Below are positions 44,734-53,660 of a DNA stretch of 64,000 bases, piece after piece. Under the pieces are notes generated by a model. That model ran no database searches. It saw nothing but the letters and a program-made list of their open reading frames with translations, and was not told the DNA's origin. The DNA comes from Ilyomonas sp965219515 (lineage in GTDB: Bacteria; Bacteroidota; Bacteroidia; Chitinophagales; Chitinophagaceae). The number at the start of each line of letters is the position of its first letter. Positions within the stretch are counted from its first letter, which is position 1. Position numbers and translations under genes: made by a program. The stretch is from the NCBI GenBank assembly GCA_965219515.1, contig OZ244776.1, forward strand, positions 3,534,001-3,598,000, in the 5' to 3' direction.

Positions 44734-46188
44734 TCATTGTCCCTGCGCTAAACTATATGCTTTTTTATCGCCCAACATCAACAGCAATTCAGACGAGCAG
44801 ATTTTAAAATTACCGCTTAAGCTTACATACAAACCCAGAATATCCTGCTGGTTCATAGGTGTATCATCTATGCTTTCAAAACGAACGTTATACTGGTTTA
44901 CCAGGTTGGTATAAACAGAGCCGGTTGGCCAAACCTGCGTGCCGCGGTTGCTGATGTTGACCAGCTTAAACTTAACACCGGCGTGGCGCATACATTTGCT
45001 GGCGATGAATACCGGCTGCTCATTGCTTTCGATAAAAAAATCAACGCCGCCAATCAGTTCCGGTGCCACTTCCTTGCTTTCCATCATTTCATTCTTATCT
45101 ATCTTAAAATGCGTTGGTGTGGCTGGTTTGTTTTCAATGATCGGCTTCGCTCCATGTTCGGGCGTTTTGCCGAAATTAGAAATGATGGTATCAGCAAATT
45201 CTGTTGTATTTAACGATGGAATGTCTTTGTTTCCAAAATCGCCGGTGTGTATGCCCTGCTCCAATGTGTAAAGCAATGCATTCTCTATGGTAGCCGCGCT
45301 TTGCATCATGCCCAAATGGCGAAGCATGGCAATGCCGCTAAGCAACAATGCCGTTGGGTTGGCAATATTTTTACCGGCAATGTCAGGCGCCGTGCCGTGC
45401 ACCGCTTCAAAAATACAGATGTGATCGCCGATGTTGGCGCTGGGCGCAAAGCCAAGCCCGCCAACAAGTCCGGCGCACAAATCGCTTACAATATCGCCCT
45501 GCAGGTTGGTTAATACAACAACATCAAATGTATCGGGTCGGGTTACGAGTTTCATGCACAAATCATCTACAATTACATCGTCAGATTTCAGATCGGGATA
45601 CTCTTTTGCCACTTCGTAAAACACATCGAGAAACAAACCATCGGTTATCTTCATAATGTTGGCTTTATGCCCGCAGGTAACGCGGCGCGCATGCTTGCGC
45701 TGCGCCATTTCAAACGCATACCGGATTACCTGCTCGCTGCCGGGGCGCGTAATAAAGCGGCGGCTTAATGCCACATCGTGCGTAAGCATGTGCTCAACAC
45801 CACCATATGTGTCTTCAATGTTTTCGCGAACAATGGTAATGTCTATCGGGATGCCGGCTTTGCTGAACACGGTATCTACACCATGCAGTGTTTGAAACAC
45901 GCGGTTGTTGGCATAGGTATTCCAGGTTTTGCGTGCTGTAACGTTTACACTTTTTACGCCTTTGCCTTTGGGCGTTTCCATCGGTCCTTTAAACAGAATG
46001 CCCAGCGTTTCTATGGTTTGCTGCGCTTCGGGCGTCATGCCGTTGCTGTAGCCTTTGTCAAACACCCATTTTCCCATATCTACTACTTTATATTCGAGCG
46101 GAACGCGGGCAGATTGAAAAATATGAATTACGGCATCCATAATTTCCGGGCCGATACCATCGCCCTTGGCCACAGCAATTGTTGTCAT
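44734..46188 (-). CDS. icd: NADP-dependent isocitrate dehydrogenase (Thermus-type, long form)
   Basis: 484 residues. The isocitrate/isopropylmalate dehydrogenase core (about 1-335) has VAKGDGIGPEIMDAVI, VRENIEDTYGGVEHML, THKA-like VTCGHKANIMKITDG, DDLCMKLVTRPDTFDVVVLT and IFEAVHGTAPDIAGKNIANP. A C-terminal extension of about 140 residues follows, as in the Thermus enzyme. It oxidises isocitrate to 2-oxoglutarate in the TCA cycle. It is divergent from the acetyltransferase gene. Confidence 0.93.
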   Translation of the reverse strand: MTTIAVAKGDGIGPEIMDAVIHIFQSARVPLEYKVVDMGKWVFDKGYSNGMTPEAQQTIETLGILFKGPMETPKGKGVKSVNVTARKTWNTYANNRVFQTLHGVDTVFSKAGIPIDITIVRENIEDTYGGVEHMLTHDVALSRRFITRPGSEQVIRYAFEMAQRKHARRVTCGHKANIMKITDGLFLDVFYEVAKEYPDLKSDDVIVDDLCMKLVTRPDTFDVVVLTNLQGDIVSDLCAGLVGGLGFAPSANIGDHICIFEAVHGTAPDIAGKNIANPTALLLSGIAMLRHLGMMQSAATIENALLYTLEQGIHTGDFGNKDIPSLNTTEFADTIISNFGKTPEHGAKPIIENKPATPTHFKIDKNEMMESKEVAPELIGGVDFFIESNEQPVFIASKCMRHAGVKFKLVNISNRGTQVWPTGSVYTNLVNQYNVRFESIDDTPMNQQDILGLYVSLSGNFKICSSELLLMLGDKKAYSLAQGQ

Positions 46189-46235
46189 TTGTAAAGGTGT
46201 TATTGTTTTTATAATGTAAAGATAAACTGTAAAAA

Positions 46236-46697
46236 ATGCACCAGTCAGATATTAGCAGCGGCCACATAAAAAAACTGAACGATTCTGATACAGGCAAACT
46301 GCAGCAACAGCTGCTGCTTTTCAGCCATGTATTTAATCAAAAACATTTTTCGATGCCTTCAACAATTCATTTGCAAAAGATGCTGGCAAATCCCCATCAT
46401 CTTGTGTTTGTTGCAACGCTGAACGATGCTGTAATTGGCGGATTAACCGCTTATCTCTTACCGGAATTTGAAACGGAAACTTCTCTGGTTTACATCTACG
46501 ATCTGGCGGTGCAAACGGAACATCAGCGCAAAGGAATTGGCAAACAACTCATTGCCAGCATCAATAAATTTTGTAAACAACAAGGCATAACCGAAGTGTT
46601 TGTGCAGGCAGAGGAAAAAGATGAGTATGCTGTGAATTTTTACCGGAAAACCGGCGGTAAAGAAATGAAAGTGATTCAGTTTGCGTATGCGCTTTAA
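46236..46697 (+). CDS. GNAT acetyltransferase resembling AAC(3)-I
   Basis: 153 residues. GNAT motif A is QRKGIGKQLIASINKF. The stretch GGLTAYLLPEFETETSLVYI followed by YDLAVQTEHQRKGIG is close to the AAC(3)-I aminoglycoside acetyltransferases, which read AAYVLPKFE...YIYDLAV..HRRQGI in the same order. The substrate may be an aminoglycoside or something else; chromosomal relatives are often untested. It stands alone, divergent from icd, with no mobile element next to it. Confidence 0.8.
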   Translation: MHQSDISSGHIKKLNDSDTGKLQQQLLLFSHVFNQKHFSMPSTIHLQKMLANPHHLVFVATLNDAVIGGLTAYLLPEFETETSLVYIYDLAVQTEHQRKGIGKQLIASINKFCKQQGITEVFVQAEEKDEYAVNFYRKTGGKEMKVIQFAYAL

Positions 46698-47019
46698 TCT
46701 TTACACTACTGTTACTGTCTTTGCTGATACACGATACAAAAACGCGAAAGGTTCTGAACGCTTACAACAAGAAAATAGCTTATTAACTGTTATAAAAAAT
46801 CTTAATTAAAAAAATACTAAGCTTTGCTTTTTATTATGAATTTAATATATCATTGCATCAGCAAAACGATTGTTCGCCAGTTTCTAAACTCAAAGCCATC
46901 TACTGTATAGATAAATCTAAAAAAGATTTTAGTAACCCAACACATTCACTAATGCCGACGGAAATTCCTGAAACAGCGTCTTATCCTGAAAGTAAGGATC
47001 AAAACTCAAACTGTCAAAA
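46698..47019. other. Intergenic region upstream of the phase-variable lipoprotein gene
   Basis: 322 bp with no supported gene. It is AT-rich and holds TAGATAAATCTA (46907-46918), also present at 53449-53460, and no clear TAnnTTTG element. I see no remnant gene. Confidence 0.4.
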
Positions 47020-48209
47020 ATGAAAAAATTTCATTTCACACACACACACACTCTCTCTCTCTGCTCTTTTGCATTCTTTTTACCGCCTGTAAAAAAGAAG
47101 CAGTTGACAACAACGCAAATGCCATGATTGCAGAACAAAGCAATCAGGCGCCAACTGCAAATATGTACTCGGTTTCTGCCGACAACAAACAGCGAATCAG
47201 AACTTCTCTTGAAAACGCTTCAGCAACGTTTGCAAAATTTGTTGCCAACAGTTTAGAATTCCGCGCTTTGCTTAAACAAAAAGCATTATCAAAATTTGAC
47301 GGCGATTATGATGTTTTGTATAGCCAGATAAAATCAGAAATGCTTAGCAATGGAAAGACTGTTGACCAATCTTTAGCAGCTTTAAATTCAAATTTTTCAA
47401 ACATTGCTGCAGGCATTCCTAAATTAAATGTCTCTGTGCCTGTGGAATGCGATAATTGGAATACAGCTACATATGTTCCCAACGTTGCTGCTCAGCCTTT
47501 TGCTTTACGGGAAGATTCTTTGGTAACTATTAAAACGTACAAAGCAAATGGCACCATCCAGTTAATGGATGCTAAAACAGACCCGACAGTGCCGGTAGTA
47601 GTGTTAGGTGTTTGTGAGAGGGTAGATGAAAATGAACAGCTGCTTCCTCAGTATGTCAACAATCCTGATGGCGGCAGAGTAAGTGGCTGCAACGAAATTG
47701 TTGAAAAAATAAATTGCCCGCGTTTAAGCGATATTGAATCATGGACAAGTGGAGCACCGGAGCTATGGCTTACAGTCAGTGGATTTTTATCAAATTCTCA
47801 TTTAAGTGCGCCTCCTTCTTCTTTTGCAACTATAGAAATTACCAAGCAGTTTTTTAAACCCAATAAAAGAAAGGATGTTGATAACAGAGACTGGTTTTGT
47901 AACCGGCAACTTTTTTTCTGGTACACAAATCCAAGCACTTCAACATCTGTATATGCCGATGCCACAAGCTTCAGATGGCTCGAAGAAGATTATTTTATAG
48001 CGGGCGGCGGTACTGATATAACTACAAGCCTAAGCGGAACGATTAAGATAAATGTAAATAATGTTGATCAAGCCTATAACCCAACAGGTTCTGTTACCTG
48101 GCATCTTCAGGATGATGACGAAGACTGTGGGCATAACATAGTACATTTTAACGATCCGATAACCAATGTTTATTCAACTGGTTTAATCAAATGGAAAGAT
48201 AAAAACTAA
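47020..48209 (+). CDS. Lipoprotein of unknown function with microsatellite in signal peptide, start out of frame
   Basis: The long frame from ATG 47124 (361 residues) lacks a signal peptide. Reading upstream in the same frame gives SLLFCILFTACKKEAVDNN, a lipobox (Cys at 47088-47090), but no start codon. An ATG at 47020 (MKKFHF) is out of phase by one base. Losing one CA or CT unit from (CA)7(CT)6, or adding one A to the A6 run 47023-47028, fuses them. The mature protein has two Cys-rich spots (GRVSGCNEIVEKINCPRLSD) and a beta-rich C-terminus. The family is not recognised. The barrel-protein gene follows in the same direction. Confidence 0.65.
47037..47062 (+). repeat. Dinucleotide microsatellite (CA)7(CT)6
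   Basis: Seven CA units (47037-47050) followed by six CT units (47051-47062), inside the signal-peptide coding region of the lipoprotein gene. Changes by one unit shift the frame by two bases, so the tract can switch translation on and off. Confidence 0.9.
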
Positions 48210-48211
48210 AG

Positions 48212-48239
48212 AATGAGTTTCTACAGAACTCATTTTTTT
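48212..48239 (+). terminator. Rho-independent terminator after the lipoprotein gene
   Basis: AATGAGTT (48212-48219) pairs with AACTCATT (48227-48234), followed by a T run to 48239. It lies 3 bp after the lipoprotein stop, so the barrel-protein gene needs read-through or its own promoter. Confidence 0.75.
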
Positions 48240-48255
48240 CATTTAAGCGGATAAA

Positions 48256-48879
48256 ATGAAGCATCTAATAATAATAACAATCGTTTTTTTAGTGACAACA
48301 CCAAAACTGCAAGCTCAGACAAAAATTAATTGTGGAGGTGGTTTATCTTTTAATGGTTCCGGTGATTTACCAGGATACAATGTACAAACTGGTATTGAAA
48401 TTAATACGAACAAAAGAATAAGCTATTTAGTTAACCTCAGGCATACAAATAATGCAAGAGAGTTAGGTGTATATTTTATTGATCCAGGTACAGGCAATAA
48501 GGCGAACTCCAGTTACAGATTGATTTCAAGCGGAATTCAGGCAGAATTTATTCCTTCATTAAACATTTTTAAAGGTAAAGCGGTTAATCTTGCATTAGGT
48601 GCCGGTGGGTTAATAAGATACCAATTTAGTAATGACGTATCACAATTGCTTTTTTTAAATCCGGCATTTACAGGCTATCCAATACCTTTACTTGCAATTG
48701 ATGTGGACAATAAAAAATTTAAATACTTTTCTCTTGGGTACACTGCATCTATAGGAATTAATTTTAAAGTAAACCAAAAATCAAATATTGGTCTTAAATT
48801 AAATCTACAAAACGATACGGAAGGTAACCTAATCTGGAATTTCCCTATTATTTACAGTTATAAAATTTCAAATAATTGA
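48256..48879 (+). CDS. Outer-membrane beta-barrel protein of unknown function
   Basis: 207 residues. Signal peptide MKHLIIITIVFLVTTPKLQAQ region (cleavage after QAQ). The remainder alternates hydrophobic and polar residues as in an eight-stranded barrel (GIQAEFIPSLNIF, AVNLALGAGGLIRYQF, SIGINFKVNQKSNIGLKLNL). No specific family is recognised. It follows the phase-variable lipoprotein gene by 46 bp, and the two may act together at the surface (inference). Confidence 0.68.
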   Translation: MKHLIIITIVFLVTTPKLQAQTKINCGGGLSFNGSGDLPGYNVQTGIEINTNKRISYLVNLRHTNNARELGVYFIDPGTGNKANSSYRLISSGIQAEFIPSLNIFKGKAVNLALGAGGLIRYQFSNDVSQLLFLNPAFTGYPIPLLAIDVDNKKFKYFSLGYTASIGINFKVNQKSNIGLKLNLQNDTEGNLIWNFPIIYSYKISNN

Positions 48880-48963
48880 ACTTTAAAATGAGTTATGATT
48901 ATACAAGGAAGTAATGTGAAATAATGTGTTCGGTAAAACGCACCGAGGATAATCATCTAAAAC

Positions 48964-48995
48964 AATAAAGGCAACCCAAATGAGTTGCCTTTATT
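48964..48995. terminator. Bidirectional terminator
   Basis: AATAAAGGCAAC (48964-48975) pairs perfectly with GTTGCCTTTATT (48984-48995) around an 8-nt loop, between the convergent barrel-protein and hydrolase genes. Confidence 0.8.
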
Positions 48996-49017
48996 TATCT
49001 TTCTGATGTCATCCATC

Positions 49018-49944
49018 TTATCTTGTTACCAGGCCTTCGCTGTTGCTCGGCAGCACAACGTTTGTGGTTTCAGAAGCATTGGGCTGAAAATCCATAGAAT
49101 AAGCATTTCCACCCGTGATAAAGTTGATCAAATCCTGATTCAGTCTTTCTTTTTCTGTATAAAACAAGCCATGCGGTGCGCCTTCATAAATAATAAACTG
49201 ATTGTTCTTGATTAATTGCGCCGCGCGATGACCACTGGTTTCAATCGGTACCGTTTTGTCGCCGCCGCCGTGTATAATTAAGGTAGGCACGTTTATGTTC
49301 ATTGCATCTTGCCTGAAGTCGGTAAAGGCAAATGCCTTCATACAATCCATCGTTGCTTTCGGCGATGCCATCGCTTCCAGCATCAGATAGTAATTTAGTA
49401 ATGGCGCGCTTACCGGATGGTTGACGAGGCTGATGCCAAAGAATGTTTTGCCGAAAGAATCGAGAAAACCCACCCGATCCTGTTTCATCTGATCTGCCAT
49501 GTCCTGCAGTTTATCCTGCGGTACACCATCAGGATTGTCATCTGTCTGCGGAAGGTACGGAACTACCGAAGAAACCAATATGGCTTTTGATACATTGGAG
49601 CCGCCATACCGGGTAAAATAACGCGCTACTTCGCCGCCGCCCATTGAAAAACCCAATAAGGTAACATCGGTTAAATTCAATTCGTCTATTACGGCTTTCA
49701 AATCGTCGGTCAGCGTATCATAATCATATCCGCTCCAGGGTTGATCGGACTTGCCGAAACCGCGGCGGTCATAAGCTATCACGCGCAAACCCGCGCCAAC
49801 CAAAGCGTCTAACTGATATTCAAACATTTCCTTACTCAGCGGCCAGCCGTGTATCAGCACTACGGGCTTGCCCTGACCATAATCGTAATAGGAAAGTTTT
49901 ATCTCTTCACCGGTGGTTTTGTCTTTTGTTTTAATGAATTTCAT
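49018..49944 (-). CDS. Alpha/beta hydrolase (non-haem chloroperoxidase / esterase type)
   Basis: 308 residues from ATG 49944. The open frame reaches 50022, but MKFIKTKDKTTGEEIKLSY is the family-like start. Motifs: VVLIHGWPLSKE (oxyanion hole), nucleophile elbow GFSMGGGE, IIHGGGDKTVP with the acid Asp, and the catalytic His in GAPHGLFYTEK. Members hydrolyse esters or act as cofactor-free haloperoxidases. Substrate unknown. A tail of about 30 residues beyond the usual end is unlike relatives. Confidence 0.88.
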   Translation of the reverse strand: MKFIKTKDKTTGEEIKLSYYDYGQGKPVVLIHGWPLSKEMFEYQLDALVGAGLRVIAYDRRGFGKSDQPWSGYDYDTLTDDLKAVIDELNLTDVTLLGFSMGGGEVARYFTRYGGSNVSKAILVSSVVPYLPQTDDNPDGVPQDKLQDMADQMKQDRVGFLDSFGKTFFGISLVNHPVSAPLLNYYLMLEAMASPKATMDCMKAFAFTDFRQDAMNINVPTLIIHGGGDKTVPIETSGHRAAQLIKNNQFIIYEGAPHGLFYTEKERLNQDLINFITGGNAYSMDFQPNASETTNVVLPSNSEGLVTR

Positions 49945-50120
49945 GTTGCTATCGTTTATAAAATAAATAATACCTTTTGAAAATTCAAAATCATGCCATA
50001 TATCTCTTTGATTGCATAGCATATTATTTTCGTAACAGAACTACGGGTAATGCCTGCATTCATATTTCAGTTAATTGCAGGTCAATTGAGAGTAAAGCAC
50101 CAGATTTTATTTTCAATACC

Positions 50121-50128
50121 TACATTTG
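50121..50128 (+). promoter_or_regulatory. -7 type element of ndk
   Basis: TACATTTG, a perfect TAnnTTTG match, 17 bp ahead of the ndk ATG at 50146. It supports the short start over ATG 50050. Confidence 0.45.
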
Positions 50129-50145
50129 CGGCCAAAATTTTTTGC

Positions 50146-50562
50146 ATGACAAACAGAACGTTCACCATGATAAAGCCGGATGCAACCGCAAAAGGTTATA
50201 CCGGGCAAATTATAGACATGATAACGCAAGCCGGTTTTGCCATTAAAGCCATGAAGTGGATAAGGCTGACCACGGAAAACGCAGGCGAGTTTTATGCGAT
50301 TCATAAAGAGCGTCCTTTTTATGGCGAGCTGGTTTCGTTTATGAGCAGCGGCAATATTGTAGCAGCCATTCTGGAAAAAGAAAACGCGGTGGCAGAGTTT
50401 AGAAAACTGATTGGCGCTACCGATCCGTCAAAAGCCGACGACGGCACCATCCGGAAAAAATATGCCTCATCTATTGGCGAAAATGCGGTGCATGGCAGCG
50501 ACAGCAATGAAAATGCAGCCATAGAAGGCAGCTTTTTCTTTTCCGCTTTTGAAATTTTTTAG
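50146..50562 (+). CDS. ndk: Nucleoside-diphosphate kinase
   Basis: 138 residues from ATG 50146. It begins TNRTFTMIKPDATAKGYTGQ and carries HKERPFYGELVSFMSSG, the GATDPSKA loop and the active-site histidine in ENAVHGSDSNENAA. It equilibrates NTP and NDP pools by a phosphohistidine intermediate. The longer frame from 50050 adds a non-conserved segment that contains the promoter. Confidence 0.96.
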   Translation: MTNRTFTMIKPDATAKGYTGQIIDMITQAGFAIKAMKWIRLTTENAGEFYAIHKERPFYGELVSFMSSGNIVAAILEKENAVAEFRKLIGATDPSKADDGTIRKKYASSIGENAVHGSDSNENAAIEGSFFFSAFEIF

Positions 50563-50677
50563 TACTGCTAATTGTTTAGCAAATTTTAATAAAAATTAAA
50601 CATCAACTCTTACATTTTAGGTTTGTGGCATGATTATCGCCTTGTGAAAAAAGTTTTTTAAGGGTTTAGGGTTGAAA

Positions 50678-50710
50678 AAAGGGGCACCTTTTCCAGGGAG
50701 CCCCTCTTTA
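50678..50710. terminator. Bidirectional terminator between ndk and the LacI gene
   Basis: GGGGC (50681-50685) pairs with GCCCC (50700-50704), with further internal pairs, preceded by A6 and followed by a T-rich tract. On the minus strand the hairpin is followed by TTTTTT and can end the LacI transcript. Confidence 0.65.
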
Positions 50711-50738
50711 TTTTCTGATGGTTCTGTTTATATACTTT

Positions 50739-51800
50739 TCAAATTTCGTTTTCTAAAGGTTCCGACGCAACTTCACTCATTTCAACTTCTTTTGTAGAAG
50801 CTCTTTTTATTAATTCTGCCTTAAGGCTTATCTGTTGCAAATCTTCGTTCTTTTTATGAATGTGATCCAATAAAATATGGATTGCCTGCTTCCCCATTTC
50901 CTGCAACGGCTGCTTTATACACGTAATGGGCGCATAGAATAAATCTAACGCTTCAGTTTCGTCAAAGCTAATCAGGGCAAGGTCGTCGGGCACTTTTAGC
51001 GGAAGGGTATTAATGTATTTTACGGCATAATTGGTAATGCTGTTTGATCCGAACAAAATAGCGTCTGCCGGTTCGCTCAGACTGAGTAATTCCTGAATCG
51101 CCTGTTCAATCTGCGTTTTAATATTGCTGATGTCAACCAGTTTCAGCCGGTCTTCTTCAAATGGAATCTGGTTGTCATGCAATGCTTTTTGGTAGCCGCG
51201 CGTGCGTTCCTGCAAATGAAACAAACCCGTTTCGTAATTCAACATGGCAGGTCGCCTGGCACCGCCTTTAATAATATATTCGGTAGCCCGGTAAGCCGCT
51301 TCGCAATTGTCGAGTGCTGCATAGCTGGTAGGAATGCCGGGAAAAACACGGTCTATTAAAACAAACGGAACTTCCTGCTGTTGTATATATTTAATCTGGT
51401 CATCTGCGCCAACCGGCGGCGCAATAATTAAACCATCAACCTGGCGGGTTAAAAACGTATCTACCAGCTTGGAAAATTTGGCTGCTTTTTCATCGGAACT
51501 GCCAAAGATGACGGTATAATTCTGTTTATCAGCTTCGTCTTCTATAATACGCGCAAGACCCGAAGAAAACGGGTTAGAAATGTTAGATACAATTAAACCA
51601 ACGGTAAAGGTCTTGCTCATTTTAAGGCTACGGGCAATCTGGTTGGTTCTGTAGTTCAGCGCTTTTGCTGTATCTCTTATCTTTTGGGCAACTTCTTTTT
51701 TTATCCGCCCTTCTTTTTGATTGTTCAGCACATACGAAACCAAGGCGGTAGAAACGCCCACTTTCTTGGCAATGTCTTTTAAAGAGATTTTTTTATCCAT
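50739..51800 (-). CDS. LacI-family transcriptional regulator
   Basis: 353 residues from ATG 51800. A longer frame to 51923 would add a hydrophobic, non-conserved stretch and overlap the operator, so it is rejected. The LacI helix-turn-helix is KISLKDIAKKVGVSTALVSY with hinge VLNNQKEGRIKKEVAQKI. The periplasmic-binding-protein-like sensor has GLIVSNISNPFSSGLARIIE and the C-terminal LISFDETEALDLFYAPITCI. It is divergent from an MFS transporter and GH63 glucosidase and probably controls both through the palindrome at 51928-51943. Confidence 0.93.
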   Translation of the reverse strand: MDKKISLKDIAKKVGVSTALVSYVLNNQKEGRIKKEVAQKIRDTAKALNYRTNQIARSLKMSKTFTVGLIVSNISNPFSSGLARIIEDEADKQNYTVIFGSSDEKAAKFSKLVDTFLTRQVDGLIIAPPVGADDQIKYIQQQEVPFVLIDRVFPGIPTSYAALDNCEAAYRATEYIIKGGARRPAMLNYETGLFHLQERTRGYQKALHDNQIPFEEDRLKLVDISNIKTQIEQAIQELLSLSEPADAILFGSNSITNYAVKYINTLPLKVPDDLALISFDETEALDLFYAPITCIKQPLQEMGKQAIHILLDHIHKKNEDLQQISLKAELIKRASTKEVEMSEVASEPLENEI

Positions 51801-51927
51801 ACAAGCAGCATTGATATAACAAATGATAACAATAATTGAATACGAAAGAATAAATAATATCAGCCGTAAAATCTTAAATATAGCTTTTTTCAAGTAAAAT
51901 GATCTGACTGTTAAATTTGACATATTA

Positions 51928-51943
51928 GTTTAAACGTTTAAAC
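51928..51943. promoter_or_regulatory. LacI-type operator
   Basis: GTTTAAACGTTTAAAC is a perfect 16-bp palindrome with the central CG typical of LacI-family operators. It lies between the regulator gene and the MFS gene and just ahead of a TATCTTTG element, so binding would cover the upstream promoter region. A half-site TTTAAACG recurs near 53469, upstream of the GH63 gene. Confidence 0.72.
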
Positions 51944-51951
51944 AATTATTT

Positions 51952-51959
51952 TATCTTTG
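51952..51959 (+). promoter_or_regulatory. -7 type element of the MFS transporter operon
   Basis: TATCTTTG, a perfect TAnnTTTG match, 8 bp downstream of the operator and about 160 bp before the MFS start. The long leader contains no clear further signal. Confidence 0.55.
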
Positions 51960-52118
51960 CATCTGAATTATAAAAATAATAGCTGCTGCTTATTAAATAA
52001 GGTATCATCTGTTTGTTTTTATTATTCAGTATATGGTCTTATTAACGAATTGCCTGTCTCGCAAGAGCAGGTTTTTGTTCATAACAGCGTATGTTTTTTA
52101 ATTTTAAAATGATTTTAT

Positions 52119-53369
52119 ATGAATAATAAATCAAAGTTTTTTTCCCTGCCAAAAGGCAGCATTCTTACACTTGCCATCGGCGGATTAAGTATTGGAATGA
52201 CAGAGTTTATGATGATGGGCGTATTGCCCGATGTAGCAGGGTCATTGTCTGTCAGCATACCGCAGGCGGGTCATTTAATTTCTGCGTATGCCTTAGGCGT
52301 AGTTATCGGCGCGCCGCTAACCGCCATGATCGCCGGTAAGTATTCACCCAAAAAAGTGCTGATCTGGCTAATGGTATTGTATGCGATATTCAACACGTTA
52401 TTTGCCTCGGCGCCAAACTATGCACTGCTGATGACAGCCCGCTTTTTTACCGGCTTGCCGCATGGCGCATTCTTTGGTATCGGTGCTGTGGTAGCAAGCC
52501 GGCTGGCAGAAAAAGGCAAAGAGGCGCGTGCCGTAGCCGTTATGTTTGCCGGCTTAACGTTCGCCAATATTATTGGTGTTCCCATCGGTACCTACATTGG
52601 TCATAACATTAGCTGGCGCATTTCATTTTATATTATTGCAGTCATTGCATTTGCAGCCGCCTTCAGCATTAAACAATGGATGCCTTCCTTACCGGCCGCA
52701 CCGGAAAATAATTTTAAAAAAAGCCTGCAAGCGTTTGCCAAACCCGAACCGTGGCTCATTATCGCCATGGCTTCTATCGGCAGCGGCGGTTTGTTTGCAT
52801 GGATCAGCTATATCGCGCCGCTAATGACGCAGGTAGCCGGTTTTTCCGCCAACGCATTAACCATCATTATGATTATTGCAGGCATTGGCATGGCAACCGG
52901 AAACTTAATCGGCGGTCGCCTGGCAGATGCTTTTTCTCCGTTAAAAACAACGGGCGTGTTGTTATTGTTAATGGTTGTGTCTTTGTTGTTGGTATCGGTT
53001 ACGGCGCAGTATCAGATACCTGCCGTAATAATGACCTTCCTTACGGGCGCCATCGCTTTTGCGTTGGTTTCACCTATGCAGGTACTGATCATCAAAGCAG
53101 CCGCAGGTTCTGAAATGCTGGCTTCCTCTTCTTTGCAGGCAAGCCTAAACATTGGCAATGCCATCGGCGCTTTTTTGGGCGGATTGCCCATTGCAGCCGG
53201 TTATGGTTATATCAGTTCGGAATATGTAGGCGTCGGGCTTGTAATAACAGGTCTATTGTTCTGTATCATTCTGATGCGCAGACAACAAAAGCAACAGACT
53301 TTTGAATCGCCGGTGCGCGAACCTGAAATCAAACTGATTTCAAAACAAACTGCATCAGCAACGGTATAA
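52119..53369 (+). CDS. MFS transporter (AraJ/DHA1-like sugar or drug exporter family)
   Basis: 416 residues, 12 predicted membrane segments. It has GMTEFMMMGVLPDVAGSLSV at the start, the loop KYSPKKVLIWLMVL after TM2 and ARFFTGLPHGAFFGIGAVVA, like AraJ and related arabinose-type efflux permeases. The substrate may be a sugar or other small molecule; control by a LacI regulator next to a glucosidase gene favours a sugar (inference). The GH63 gene follows after 291 bp in the same direction; that gap has a TTTAAACG half-site but no clear terminator. Confidence 0.88.
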   Translation: MNNKSKFFSLPKGSILTLAIGGLSIGMTEFMMMGVLPDVAGSLSVSIPQAGHLISAYALGVVIGAPLTAMIAGKYSPKKVLIWLMVLYAIFNTLFASAPNYALLMTARFFTGLPHGAFFGIGAVVASRLAEKGKEARAVAVMFAGLTFANIIGVPIGTYIGHNISWRISFYIIAVIAFAAAFSIKQWMPSLPAAPENNFKKSLQAFAKPEPWLIIAMASIGSGGLFAWISYIAPLMTQVAGFSANALTIIMIIAGIGMATGNLIGGRLADAFSPLKTTGVLLLLMVVSLLLVSVTAQYQIPAVIMTFLTGAIAFALVSPMQVLIIKAAAGSEMLASSSLQASLNIGNAIGAFLGGLPIAAGYGYISSEYVGVGLVITGLLFCIILMRRQQKQQTFESPVREPEIKLISKQTASATV

Positions 53370-53660
53370 CAGCAAGATTAATATCAATATAATTAAACAT
53401 GGCAGTCTTGTGTGTAACCGCTGTCTTTCTAAAATTAGAATTGCATAGATAAATCTATCAACAGGAAATTTAAACGTAAAAGAGTATAGCGCGAATCATT
53501 GACTTTACACCGAAAAATCCGCCTTTTACTTCTGAATGTTATCTGTTGCTTTTTTCATTATAAACAAGCAAAGTGCATCAAGATATGCACAGAAGAATAA
53601 AAGATTATTCGCCTCAACAGGCAATAATCCGGATATGATTTTCTCAGAAAAGAAATAGTT

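Noticed and set aside
46907..46918. Shared TAGATAAATCTA at 46907 and 53449
   Set aside because: Only two AT-rich 12-bp copies without a common gene function; chance is a sufficient explanation.
51801..51923. Longer LacI start at 51923
   Set aside because: The extra hydrophobic stretch precedes the helix-turn-helix, which is always near the N-terminus in this family.
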